Below are positions 8,478 through 16,977 of a stretch of 64,000 nt of DNA, in pieces. The translations under genes and the position numbers were made by a program. The first letter of the stretch is position 1. Each line of letters opens with the position of its first letter. This stretch comes from Pseudomonadota bacterium (GTDB lineage Bacteria; Pseudomonadota; Gammaproteobacteria; Burkholderiales; Rhodocyclaceae): contig JAFEDK010000019.1 of assembly GCA_018241665.1 (NCBI GenBank), positions 387,842 to 451,841 of the forward strand. The letters run 5' to 3'. Under the pieces are notes generated by a model. It was not told the origin of the DNA. It ran no database searches and was given only the letters and a program-made list of their open reading frames with translations.

Positions 8478-9557
8478 TTACTTGGGAATCGAGCCTTCCA
8501 CGCCCTCCACGTAGAAGTTCATCTTGCGCAGGTCCGGGTCGCCCATGGTCTTGGCGGCGGCCAGCACTTCCTTGCCGTCCTGGCCCTTCAGCGGGCCGGT
8601 GAAGGGATGCAGCTTGCCGGCCTTGATCGCGTCGCGGCGCTCCTCGGCGAGCTTCTTGACGTCGGCGGGCACCGCCGGGCCGAAGGACTCGATGTTCACC
8701 GCGCCCTCCTTCACGCCCCACCAGATGTCGCCGGTCTTCCAGGTACCGTCGAGCACTTCGCCAACGGCCTTGGTGTAGATCACGTCCCAGTGCAGCACCG
8801 AGGCCGCCAGGTGGGCCTTGCCGCCGAACTTGGTCATGTCGGAATCCCAGCCGAAGGCCAGCACGCCCTTCTCCTGGGCGGCCTGCACGACGGCCGGCGA
8901 GTCGGTGTTCTGCATCAGCACGTCGGAGCCCTGGGCGATCAGGGTCAGCGCGGCCTCTCGTTCCTTGCCCGGGTCGAACCAGCTGTTCACCCAGATGGCG
9001 CGGGTGGTGGCCTTCGGATTGACGCTGCGGGCGCCGAGGGTGAAGGCGTTGATGTTGCGGATCACCTCGGGGATGGGAATCGACGCCACCACGCCGAGCT
9101 TGCCGCTCTTGCTCATCTTGCCGGCCACCACGCCGAGCATGTAGGCGCCCTCGTAGGTGCGCACGTCGTAGACGCCCAGGTTGGGGGCCGTCTTGTAGCC
9201 GGTGGCATGCATGAACTTGGTGTTCGGGAAAGCCTTGGCGACCTTCACCTCCTGGTTCATGTAGCCGAAGGAGGTGCCGAAGATGATCTTGTAGCCCTGC
9301 TGGGCCAGGTCGCGGAAAACCCGCTCGGCGTCGGCGGTTTCCGGCACGTTCTCGACGAAGGTGGTCTTTACCTTGTCGCCGAACTTGGCATCCACGGCCT
9401 TGCGGCCCTGGTCGTGGGAAAAGGTCCAGCCGTGGTCGCCGGTCGGACCGATGTACACGAAGCCGATCTTGGCGGGGTCGGCGGCGAAGGCCTGGCTGGC
9501 CAGCCCCAGTGTCACGAAGACACAGGTGGCGGCGGTCTTGAAGCGGGACAGGGACAT
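8478..9557 (-). CDS. BMP-family (PnrA/Med-like) purine or nucleoside ABC substrate-binding protein
   Basis: Periplasmic binding protein of 359 residues. It begins with a signal peptide (RFKTAATCVFVTLGLASQAFA) and continues with the BMP-family start DPAKIGFVYIGPTGDHGWTF, then the typical GYMNQE, GVVAGKMS and GWDSDM segments. BMP proteins feed ABC transporters of the YufO/P/Q (Nup) type for nucleosides or purine bases; just such an ATPase-permease-permease set lies at 20.5-24.2 kb without its own binding protein, so this gene is probably its partner. The ATG at 9557 follows GGAGAT at a good distance; the 22-residue longer form has no ribosome site. It is divergent from the small deaminase gene. 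Confidence 0.85.
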   Translation of the reverse strand: MSLSRFKTAATCVFVTLGLASQAFAADPAKIGFVYIGPTGDHGWTFSHDQGRKAVDAKFGDKVKTTFVENVPETADAERVFRDLAQQGYKIIFGTSFGYMNQEVKVAKAFPNTKFMHATGYKTAPNLGVYDVRTYEGAYMLGVVAGKMSKSGKLGVVASIPIPEVIRNINAFTLGARSVNPKATTRAIWVNSWFDPGKEREAALTLIAQGSDVLMQNTDSPAVVQAAQEKGVLAFGWDSDMTKFGGKAHLAASVLHWDVIYTKAVGEVLDGTWKTGDIWWGVKEGAVNIESFGPAVPADVKKLAEERRDAIKAGKLHPFTGPLKGQDGKEVLAAAKTMGDPDLRKMNFYVEGVEGSIPK

Positions 9558-9719
9558 GGGGGCAATCTCCGTGGGCAGGGTTGTGCGTCGTGGGAGCCAC
9601 TGTAACAACCGGACATCCTGCAACCCATCCCGGTTCCGTTATGACCGGTATATGGTTCGGCGCACAAAGCGGCTCGCGGCGGCGGCCATAATCCGCCCAC
9701 CTTCAAGCGGAGCACGAGC

Positions 9720-10208
9720 ATGTCCTTTCCCACGCCCCAGGACGAACATTTCCTGCGTTACGCCATCGAACTGTCCCGCCGGGTGCGCGACAGCGGCAAG
9801 CACCCCTTCGCCGCATTGGTCGTCGATGCCGCCGGGAATATCGTCGCCGAGGCCGGCAACGATTCCCTGCCCCCCGACGGCGATCCGACCCGCCACGCCG
9901 AGCTGGTCGCCGCGGCGCTGGCGGCGCGCCGCCTGACGCCGGACGAGCTGGCCAGGGCCACGCTGTATTCCAGCGCCGAACCCTGCGCGATGTGCGCCGG
10001 GGCGATCTACTGGTGCGGCATCGGCCGCGTGGTCTATGCGCTGCCGGAGCACGCGCTGCTCGGCCTCACCGGCGACCACCCGGAGAACCCGACCTTCTCG
10101 CTGCCGTGCCGCGAGGTGTTCGCCCGCGGCCAGCGCCGCATCGAGGTGTACGGGCCGTGGCTGGAGACCGAAGCAGCCGCCCCCCACGCCGGCTTCTGGA
10201 AACGCTGA
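9720..10208 (+). CDS. Small zinc-dependent nucleoside/nucleobase deaminase (CDA fold)
   Basis: A 162-residue deaminase of the cytidine-deaminase-like superfamily. The zinc site is intact: HAE with the catalytic Glu (about residues 60-62) and PCAMC (about residues 92-96). Length and the C-terminal PWLETE region resemble bacterial guanine deaminases of the small (GuaD/YkbA) type and nucleoside deaminases rather than tRNA deaminase TadA. The ATG at 9720 shows only a weak purine-rich ribosome site. Its neighbours (BMP purine-binding protein, adenine deaminase) fit purine breakdown; a true guanine deaminase of the large amidohydrolase family is at 25.7 kb, so this enzyme may act on another base or nucleoside. 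The substrate is not assignable from sequence. Confidence 0.78.
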   Translation: MSFPTPQDEHFLRYAIELSRRVRDSGKHPFAALVVDAAGNIVAEAGNDSLPPDGDPTRHAELVAAALAARRLTPDELARATLYSSAEPCAMCAGAIYWCGIGRVVYALPEHALLGLTGDHPENPTFSLPCREVFARGQRRIEVYGPWLETEAAAPHAGFWKR

Positions 10209-10226
10209 AGCCGGCTGCGGGAGTCT

Positions 10227-11639
10227 TCAGGGAAGCCAGAACTTGGCCGGCTCGTCGATGCGCACGTCGGGCGCCGCACTGTCGGTAAGGACGAAGTGCA
10301 TCGGCTTCGAGCCATGCTGGTTCTCCACCGCGTCCGGCGCGACCCGCACGGTGACCGTTACCGCCGTGCTGGCGGCACCGGGCACCTTCACCTGCACCGG
10401 CGCCGCCAGGCGGATGCCGTCGATGCCGGCCACCCCGACGGTGTAGCTGCGCTCGGTCTCGCTGGTGCTGATCAGCTGCAGCTGGAAGACGTTCTCGATG
10501 CTGCCGTCGTCGGCCTCGCGGGCCATCACGCCACGGTCGCGCACCACGTCCACCTTCAGCGGCGGGCGGGTCAGCAGCGACCAGCCGGTGGCCACCGTGA
10601 GAATCAGGAACACCGCCGAGTAGATCAGCGTGCGCGGCCGGAAGGCGCGCCTCACGATGTCCTTGCGCACCAGGCCTTCCTTCAGCGCGTTCTCCGTCGA
10701 ATAGCGGATCAGCCCGCGCGGGTAGCTCATCTTGTCCATCACCTGGTCGCAGGCGTCGATGCACGCGGCGCAGCCGATGCATTCCACCTGCAGGCCGTTG
10801 CGAATGTCGATGCCGGTCGGGCAGACCTGCACGCAGATGCCGCAATCCACGCAGTCGCCGAGGCCCTGCTTGCGCGGATCGGCCTTCTTCGAGCGGCTGC
10901 CGCGGGGGTCGCCGCGCTGCTCGTCGTAGGTGATGATCAACGTGTCGGAGTCGAACATCACGAACTGGAAGCGGGCGTAAGGGCAGATGTACTTGCACAT
11001 CTGCTCGCGCAGGAAGCCGGCGTTGCCGTAGGTGGCGGCACCGTAGAACAGTATCCAGAAGATCTCCGCGCCGGTCATCGACACGGTGAGCGCCTCGTGG
11101 CCGAGATCCTGGATCGGCGTGAAATAGCCGACGAAGGTGAAACCGGTCCACAGGGACAGGATCAGCCAGATCGCGTGCTTGGCCGTCTTGCGGCCGAACT
11201 TGGCGGCGCTCATCGGCGCGGCGTCGAGCTTCATGCGTTGCTGGCGGTCACCTTCTATCTGCTTCTCGATCCACAGGAAGATCTCCGTATAGACCGTCTG
11301 CGGACAGGTGTAGCCGCACCACAATCGCCCGGCCACCGCGGTGAACAGGAACAGCGCCAGCGCCGACAGCACCAGCAGCAGCGCCAGGTAGATGGTGTCC
11401 TGCGGCCACAGCACCAGGTCGAACAGGTAGAAGCGGCGCGCCTCCAGGTCGAACAGCACGGCCTGCCGACCGTGCCAGGGCAACCAGCACAGGCCATAGA
11501 AGATCAGCTGGGTGAGGGCCACGAAACCCCAGCGCCAACGCTGGAAGAAACCCTGGATGGAACGGGGATAGACCTTCGGTTCCGCCTTGAACAGCGGCTG
11601 GATCGGGATGACGCGTTGGGGTTGGGGCTGATCGGACAT
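10227..11639 (-). CDS. ccoG: Cytochrome c oxidase accessory protein CcoG (FixG/RdxA)
   Basis: Membrane iron-sulphur protein of 470 residues needed for maturing the copper site of cbb3 oxidases. Transmembrane segments are near residues 36-54, 82-104, 156-175, 192-208 and 342-358. The WCGYTCPQTVYTE motif at 107-119 and two 4Fe-4S clusters (C263-x2-C266-x2-C269-x3-C273 and C287-x2-C290-x2-C293-x3-C297) are intact. The C-terminal third is the IgG-like FixG_C domain. The ccoNOQP genes are not in the window. It is divergent from an NsrR-type regulator, with an operator-like dyad in the promoter region, suggesting control by nitric oxide. Confidence 0.95.
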   Translation of the reverse strand: MSDQPQPQRVIPIQPLFKAEPKVYPRSIQGFFQRWRWGFVALTQLIFYGLCWLPWHGRQAVLFDLEARRFYLFDLVLWPQDTIYLALLLVLSALALFLFTAVAGRLWCGYTCPQTVYTEIFLWIEKQIEGDRQQRMKLDAAPMSAAKFGRKTAKHAIWLILSLWTGFTFVGYFTPIQDLGHEALTVSMTGAEIFWILFYGAATYGNAGFLREQMCKYICPYARFQFVMFDSDTLIITYDEQRGDPRGSRSKKADPRKQGLGDCVDCGICVQVCPTGIDIRNGLQVECIGCAACIDACDQVMDKMSYPRGLIRYSTENALKEGLVRKDIVRRAFRPRTLIYSAVFLILTVATGWSLLTRPPLKVDVVRDRGVMAREADDGSIENVFQLQLISTSETERSYTVGVAGIDGIRLAAPVQVKVPGAASTAVTVTVRVAPDAVENQHGSKPMHFVLTDSAAPDVRIDEPAKFWLP

Positions 11640-11660
11640 GAATATAACCGCTGCCTTATA

Positions 11661-11683
11661 AAGATGTATGCTCTGTACAGCTT
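11661..11683. promoter_or_regulatory. NsrR-type operator between ccoG and nsrR
   Basis: A 23-bp dyad AAGATGTA-N7-TACAGCTT whose half-sites match in seven of eight positions. Length, spacing and half-site sequence agree with the known NsrR operator (AAGATGYA half-sites, 23 bp overall), though the A/T-rich centre of the consensus is not conserved. A TATAAG box for ccoG lies directly beside it on the minus strand, so bound NsrR would block ccoG. A second half-site (TACATCTT, 11723-11730) is nearer to the nsrR start. Confidence 0.6.
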
Positions 11684-11755
11684 TATGCTAACAACCGCTT
11701 CGGCGATAATCAACATCCTGCGTACATCTTTTGAGCCACCCGACGGAAAGCGCCG

Positions 11756-12214
11756 ATGCGACTGAGCACCTTCACCGACTACTGCCTGCGTACGCTGATG
11801 TACGTGGGCGCGGAACGCGAGCGCCTGGTGACCATCGGGGAGATCGCCCAGGCCCACGGCATCTCGGAGAACCATCTGATGAAGGTCGCCCATCACCTGT
11901 CACGCAGCGGCTTCATCGACACCCAGCGCGGCAAGGGTGGCGGCATGCGGCTGGCCCGCGATCCGGGGCAGATCGTCCTCGGCGACGTGATCCGCCAGAC
12001 CGAGACCGACTTCGCGCTGGTCGAATGCATGGGCGACGCATCCACCTGCCGCCTCGGTGGTGACTGCGAGCTGGAAGGCATCCTGCAGGAGGCCCTGGCG
12101 GCGCTGCTCAAGGTGATGGACGGCTACACGCTGGCCGACCTCATCAAGCGCGGGCCGCGCGGCGGGTGGCAAACGATCCATCTGTTTCCGCCCGCCGCCG
12201 CCAGCGACGCCTGA
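11756..12214 (+). CDS. nsrR: Rrf2-family nitric-oxide-sensing repressor NsrR
   Basis: A 152-residue Rrf2 regulator. The N-terminal winged helix ([35 protein letters not shown]) and the [11 protein letters not shown] wing match NsrR closely. The three cluster-binding Cys are present in [20 protein letters not shown], spaced C-x6-C-x5-C, where E. coli NsrR has a slightly shorter first gap. These ligate a nitric-oxide-sensitive Fe-S cluster; loss of the cluster relieves repression. It is divergent from ccoG with an NsrR-like operator between them, so autoregulation plus control of ccoG is inferred. The ribosome site (GGAAAG at 11744-11749) is adequate. Confidence 0.85.
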   Translation: MRLSTFTDYCLRTLMYVGAERERLVTIGEIAQAHGISENHLMKVAHHLSRSGFIDTQRGKGGGMRLARDPGQIVLGDVIRQTETDFALVECMGDASTCRLGGDCELEGILQEALAALLKVMDGYTLADLIKRGPRGGWQTIHLFPPAAASDA

Positions 12215-12318
12215 GGCCCCGCGCGGCCCCGCAATCCCCACGCTGCCTTGACGCGGATCAAGGCCTGCGACGCAATACCCGATCAAATTACTCAACATTA
12301 CCCATCAGAAAGTACCCC

Positions 12319-13413
12319 ATGCTCGGCTCGAAAACCCGACGTGAACTGGCTAGCGCCCTCGCCGACAACGCAGCCCTCAAAGCCCACAACCAAGCCTTGC
12401 GCGACGAGCTGGCCGATTTGCAGCGGCGCCTGGGCGACGCCGAGGATGGCCGGCAGCAGCTCCAGGCCCGGCACAGCCTGCTCGACGGCGTGGCGGGCAA
12501 CATCCCGCGTTTCGGCGAATCCCTCGGCGGCATCCGCCAGTCCTTTGCCGGCCTGTCGGAACGGCTCGGCGAGGACAAGGCTTCGGCGTTGAGTGCCGCC
12601 AGCGAAGCCGAGACCAACCGGGCCGCCTTCGGGAAGATCGCCGATAACCTGCGCACGATGTTCGCGCGCATCCAGGCCGCCGGCCACAGCGTTGCCGGCC
12701 TGTCCCAGCGCGCCACGGAGATCGGCGGCATCGTCCAGCTGATCCGCGAGATCGCCGAGCAGACCAACCTGCTGGCGCTCAACGCGGCCATCGAAGCGGC
12801 CCGCGCTGGCGAAGCCGGGCGCGGCTTCGCGGTAGTGGCCGACGAAGTGCGCAAGCTCGCCGAACGCACCGCCAAGGCCACCACGGAGATCGGTGGCCTG
12901 GTCACCGGCATCCAGGCGGAAACCACTGAAGCCCGCAAGATCATGGAGATCGGTGCCGGCGATGCGGCCAGCCACGGCGCAGACAGCGAAACGGCGATGC
13001 ACAGCATGCAGCGCCTGTTCGAGCTGTCCCGCCACATGCAGGACAGCATCGCCGGGTCCTCGCAGCTGGCCAATGCCGAACTGGCCAACATCGAGGAGCT
13101 GACCCTCAAGCTGGAGGTGTACAAGGTGCTGCTGGGCCTCTCCGACCTGCAGCCGCGGGACTTGCCCGACGAGACCCAGTGCCGCCTCGGGCGCTGGTAC
13201 TACGAGGGCGAAGGGCGCACGGAATTCTCGCGCCTGCCCGGCTACCGGGACATGGAGGCCCCGCACAAGGCAGTGCATGATCTCGCCCGCCAGGCCGTCG
13301 AACGCTACCGCGGCGGCGACCTCAGCGGCGCCCTCGACGCCCTCGCCCGCATGGAGGAAGCCAACCTGACCGTGATGGCCGGCATGGAGCGCATCCTGCG
13401 CGGGCGCGGCTGA
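12319..13413 (+). CDS. Soluble chemoreceptor with C-terminal CZB-like domain
   Basis: Cytoplasmic methyl-accepting protein of 364 residues without transmembrane segments. The N-terminus (to about 60) is a coiled coil; the signalling hairpin tip is clear ([20 protein letters not shown], then [18 protein letters not shown]); the C-terminal about 110 residues form a CZB-type domain with [11 protein letters not shown] and [12 protein letters not shown] domains bind zinc through three His and one Cys. Here the position of the first His (usually in a DH motif before a Y/W helix) reads [14 protein letters not shown], so one ligand looks replaced. The ATG at 12319 is the start closest to the coiled coil. 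It is a single gene; its signal is unknown, possibly zinc or hypochlorite as for other CZB proteins. Confidence 0.85.
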   Translation: MLGSKTRRELASALADNAALKAHNQALRDELADLQRRLGDAEDGRQQLQARHSLLDGVAGNIPRFGESLGGIRQSFAGLSERLGEDKASALSAASEAETNRAAFGKIADNLRTMFARIQAAGHSVAGLSQRATEIGGIVQLIREIAEQTNLLALNAAIEAARAGEAGRGFAVVADEVRKLAERTAKATTEIGGLVTGIQAETTEARKIMEIGAGDAASHGADSETAMHSMQRLFELSRHMQDSIAGSSQLANAELANIEELTLKLEVYKVLLGLSDLQPRDLPDETQCRLGRWYYEGEGRTEFSRLPGYRDMEAPHKAVHDLARQAVERYRGGDLSGALDALARMEEANLTVMAGMERILRGRG

Positions 13414-13434
13414 GCACGCCCGCCAGGCGGTCGA

Positions 13435-14397
13435 TCAGATGTTTTCCTTCATCTTGCCGAGGAAGGCCTCGAGGGTCTGCTTGGTCGCCGCCGGAACGAC
13501 CGTCTGGTAGGCGTCCGCGTTCAGCGTGTAGTTCACCTCGCGGGTGACCTTGCCGAAGATGCTGGTGGACTCCTTGATCAGTTGCGCCTCGGTCGCGCCG
13601 CGGGTCATCACCGGCTCGGTCAGGTAGATCTTCGCCACGTCCCCGTCCTTGCCCACCGCCAGGCGCGTGAAGCGCTCGCCGAGCCGCACCGCCGCCATCG
13701 CCCCGGCGCTGAAATGGGTCCACCCGCCGCCCTTGGTCTGGCTCGACCACAGGTAGGCGATCGGCACGAAGACCCGCACATGCAGCGTGGACGCGCCGAG
13801 GGCCTTCTGCAGGTCCTTGTCGTGGTACTTCCAGTTGGTGGCGTACTGGGCGATGCGCCCGCTGAAGGTCAGGGTTTCATCCACGACGTAGCTGCTGAAG
13901 CCGCCGTAGCTCTTGCGCAGCTCCTCGTAGTCGTCCTTCAGGTTGATGACCAGGTCCTTCGGCGCATAGAACAGGCTCTTGTAGGCGCCGGTCTTCGAAC
14001 CCATCTTCCAGCCGTCCATCAGCAGTGGCGACGGCGAGGACATGCCCTGCATGGTCTTGTACTCCGGCGCCGCCACCACCGTGGCGTGGGGCACCAGCTC
14101 GAAGCCGGCGGCCTTCACGCTGGCCTGGAAGTCGCCATACATCTTCTCGGTAAGACGCTGCAGGTAGGCCGGATCGGCGGTCAGCGGCGGCTCGAAATCG
14201 ACGACCAGGTCCTCGGTCTGCTTGACGACGTACTGGACGACGAAGGACGCCACCGCCACCTTCCTGACGCCTTTCAGATCCCCCGCATTGGAAATGCCGA
14301 CGACCGCCGGCGAATAAGCCAGCCCTTCCGTACCGGGATCGGCAGCACAGGACAGTCCGGACACGAAACACAACGGCAGCAGCAGACGTTTCAGCAT
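13435..14397 (-). CDS. Exported protein of unknown function
   Basis: A 320-residue protein with a short signal peptide (MLKRLLLPLCFVSGLSCAA). The rest is soluble, alternating alpha/beta, with no motif I recognise. Features that may help a search are the early VVGISNAGDLKGVRKVAVAS segment, a Tyr-rich middle (YKSLFYAPKDL) and a C-terminal helix (TKQTLEAFLGKMKENI). The start VRKVAVASFVVQ followed by a long helix recalls the layout of CsgG/TolB-N-type periplasmic proteins, but this is a weak impression. It is convergent with the chemoreceptor gene, 21 bp apart, and has no obvious operon partner. Confidence 0.65.
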   Translation of the reverse strand: MLKRLLLPLCFVSGLSCAADPGTEGLAYSPAVVGISNAGDLKGVRKVAVASFVVQYVVKQTEDLVVDFEPPLTADPAYLQRLTEKMYGDFQASVKAAGFELVPHATVVAAPEYKTMQGMSSPSPLLMDGWKMGSKTGAYKSLFYAPKDLVINLKDDYEELRKSYGGFSSYVVDETLTFSGRIAQYATNWKYHDKDLQKALGASTLHVRVFVPIAYLWSSQTKGGGWTHFSAGAMAAVRLGERFTRLAVGKDGDVAKIYLTEPVMTRGATEAQLIKESTSIFGKVTREVNYTLNADAYQTVVPAATKQTLEAFLGKMKENI

Positions 14398-14507
14398 GAG
14401 AACCCGATCTCCAGAAGATGAAAAAACTGATCAATAGCGAATGTGCATGCGAATACTACGCACACGCCATGCTTTCCCATGAAGAAATAATTCCTTCCCC
14501 GCACCGA

Positions 14508-15326
14508 TCAGTGCTCGACGGTCACCACGTGCGCCTGGATCTTGCCTTCCAGCGGCCCGGCGCCGAACCTGGCCTGCAAGGCCTCGGCGCTGACCCGCAT
14601 GGCGGCCTCCAACTTGGCGGGATCGCGCGCCTCGATCTCGTTGCGTAGCGGCGTACCCTGGCAGAAGGCCAGCGCGAGCGCCTCCGCCGACTCGGCGCGG
14701 CCACGCTCGGCCCGGGTTTCGAAGTGGATCGGCGCCGTGAAGCCAGCTTGGCGAATATCGTCCTCGATGCGCTGGCGGTCGTGATAACCGTGGGGTGTCC
14801 GCGCCATGAAACGCGGCGGATCATCCGGAAACAGCGTGGCCAGCGCTTCCGTCACGCAAGCGGTGAATTCATTGTCGGCGAGCTGATCCCAGACACTGAA
14901 GATCAACACGCCGCCAGCCTTGAGTACCCGCCGGATCTCCCCCAGCGACTGCGCCTTGTCGGGAAAGAACATCACCCCGAACTGGCAGACGACGGCATCG
15001 AAGGCGCCATCGCCAAAGGGTAATTGGGCCACATCCGCCTGCTGCCAGGCCACCGGCCGCGACGTCCCGACTTTGCCCGCCTCGTCGAGCATGGCCTGGT
15101 TCAGGTCGGTGGCAACGATGGCAACCTCGGCCGGCAGGGTTGCAGCCAGCGCACGGGTCACCACCCCGGTCCCCGCCGCCACCTCCAGCACCCGCTCCAG
15201 CCTGCGTCCGCGCAGGCGGCCCGCCATGTCCACCGCGTAAGGGGCGAAGATAACCGGCACCAGATGCGTCTGGTACAGGTGCGGAATCGAACCGGCAAAC
15301 TGCTTGTCCAATGCAGGATTGAGCAT
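14508..15326 (-). CDS. Class I SAM-dependent methyltransferase
   Basis: A 272-residue methyltransferase (Methyltransf_11 type). Motif I is VLEVAAGTGVVTRALA (about residues 45-60), the acidic ribose-binding residue is in IVATDLNQAMLD, and the post-motif QADVAQLPFGDGAFDAVVCQ is textbook. The start at 15326 is chosen because GGAGGAT precedes that ATG; the 43-residue longer form runs through a non-coding-looking leader. It faces away from xdhA across a 178-bp gap. The substrate cannot be told; ubiquinone- or sterol-type methylases have the same fold, and no biosynthetic neighbour points to one. Confidence 0.8.
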   Translation of the reverse strand: MLNPALDKQFAGSIPHLYQTHLVPVIFAPYAVDMAGRLRGRRLERVLEVAAGTGVVTRALAATLPAEVAIVATDLNQAMLDEAGKVGTSRPVAWQQADVAQLPFGDGAFDAVVCQFGVMFFPDKAQSLGEIRRVLKAGGVLIFSVWDQLADNEFTACVTEALATLFPDDPPRFMARTPHGYHDRQRIEDDIRQAGFTAPIHFETRAERGRAESAEALALAFCQGTPLRNEIEARDPAKLEAAMRVSAEALQARFGAGPLEGKIQAHVVTVEH

Positions 15327-15504
15327 GATCCATCCTCCAGCCATACAACTGTTTTTGACTGGCCGGAGCATCGGGGGGTTCGGAGCACCTGCGCGCTCAT
15401 TCAGCTTTACCCATATTCCGTATACGCCGGCACCGGCAGCAGGGCGGCGCGCCATGTGTTAACTTGAAATCATCCCGGTACGCCGGCATGCACGAGTCAG
15501 CACC

Positions 15505-16977
15505 ATGAGCGAACGTCCCATCCATTTCTACTTCGGCGGCGAGGTCCGGCAGATCACCGATGTGCCGCCGACGCGCACGGTGCTGCAATTCCTGCGCGAG
15601 GACGCCCACGCGACCGGTACCAAGGAAGGCTGCGCGGAAGGCGACTGCGGCGCCTGTACGGTAGTGCTCGGCGAGAACGTCGGCGGCGAGCTGCAACTGC
15701 GCGCCGTCAATGCGTGCATCCAGTTCCTGCCGACCCTCGACGGCAAGGCCCTGTTCACCGTTGAAGACCTGGCTGGCATCAACGGCCTCGGCATCACCGG
15801 CCTGCTCCACCCGGTGCAGCAGGCGCTGGTGGATACCCACGCATCCCAGTGCGGCTTCTGCACGCCAGGCTTCGCGATGTCCCTGTTCGCCCTCTACGAG
15901 AACAACCCGGAATGCCCGGACAAGGCCGCCGTCTGCGACGCGCTGTCCGGCAACCTGTGCCGCTGCACCGGCTACCGGCCGATCGTCGACGCGGTGCCAG
16001 CCGCCTACGAGCAGGCCCGCGTCGGCCTCGACCGGCCGGCGATCCTCGCCGCGCTGGCGCCCCTGGCCGCGCTGCCGCCCCTCGACTACCGGGCCGGCGG
16101 GCAGCGCTTCCTGGCCCCACGCAGCCTGGCCGAACTGGCCGACGCGCGCCTCTCCGCCCCCGACGCCCGCCTGCTGGCCGGCGGCACCGACGTCGGCCTG
16201 TGGGTCACCAAGCAGCTGCGCGAGCTCGGCGACCTGATCTACGTGGGTACGGTGCCCGAGCTGAAGGCCATCCGCAGCGATACGGACGGCCTGTATATCG
16301 GCGCCGGCGCCAGCCTCACCGACGCTTTCGACGCCCTCGTCGCCTTTGAGCCGGCATGGACCGAGCTGGCCCGCCGCTTCGCCTCCACCCCGGTACGCAA
16401 CGCCGGCACCCTCGGCGGCAACGTGGCCAATGGCTCGCCAATCGGTGATTCGATGCCCGGCCTCATCGCGATGGGCGCGCAGATCGTGCTGCGCAAGGGC
16501 GAACGGCTGCGCCAGCTGCCCCTCGAGGCGTTCTACCTGGGCTACCAGAAGACCGCGCTGGAACCGGGCGAATTCGTGCAGGCGCTGCAGATTCCGCCGC
16601 AGCTGGTGGAACGCCACTTCCGCACCTGGAAGATCTCCAAGCGTATCGACCAGGACATCTCTGCGGTGTGCGGCGCCTTTGCGCTGAGCATCGTGGACGG
16701 CGTCGTCAGCGAGGCACGCATTGCCTTCGGCGGCATGGCGGCCACCCCGCTGCGGGCCCACGCCACCGAGAAGTTCCTGACCGGCAAGCTGTGGGGCCAG
16801 ACCACCGTGGCCGCCGCCGCCGACGTGCTCGCCCACGAATACACGCCCCTCGACGACATGCGCGCGTCGGCGGCCTATCGTCGCCAGACGGCGGCCGGCC
16901 TGCTGCAGCGCCTGTGGCTGGAGGATGGCGCCGGTGGCGCACCGACACGCCTTTCCGAGCTGGAGGTGCAGCCATGA
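15505..16977 (+). CDS. xdhA: Xanthine dehydrogenase small subunit (2Fe-2S and FAD domains)
   Basis: A 490-residue electron-transfer subunit of bacterial xanthine dehydrogenase, which oxidises hypoxanthine to xanthine and urate. The first 2Fe-2S cluster is held by CAEGDCGAC, the second by CGFCTPG and CRCTGYRP (both within residues 35-160). The FAD-binding domain starts near residue 190 (LLAGGTDVGL, FASTPVRNAGTLGGNVAN). The TGA overlaps the ATG of xdhB (ATGA), so the subunits are made in step. The 178-bp leader upstream shows no operator I can name. Confidence 0.95.
   Translation: MSERPIHFYFGGEVRQITDVPPTRTVLQFLREDAHATGTKEGCAEGDCGACTVVLGENVGGELQLRAVNACIQFLPTLDGKALFTVEDLAGINGLGITGLLHPVQQALVDTHASQCGFCTPGFAMSLFALYENNPECPDKAAVCDALSGNLCRCTGYRPIVDAVPAAYEQARVGLDRPAILAALAPLAALPPLDYRAGGQRFLAPRSLAELADARLSAPDARLLAGGTDVGLWVTKQLRELGDLIYVGTVPELKAIRSDTDGLYIGAGASLTDAFDALVAFEPAWTELARRFASTPVRNAGTLGGNVANGSPIGDSMPGLIAMGAQIVLRKGERLRQLPLEAFYLGYQKTALEPGEFVQALQIPPQLVERHFRTWKISKRIDQDISAVCGAFALSIVDGVVSEARIAFGGMAATPLRAHATEKFLTGKLWGQTTVAAAADVLAHEYTPLDDMRASAAYRRQTAAGLLQRLWLEDGAGGAPTRLSELEVQP

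Noticed and set aside
15327-15504. Sigma-54 promoter for xdhA
   Set aside because: GG/GC pairs with ten-base spacing and TTGC context were looked for and not found.
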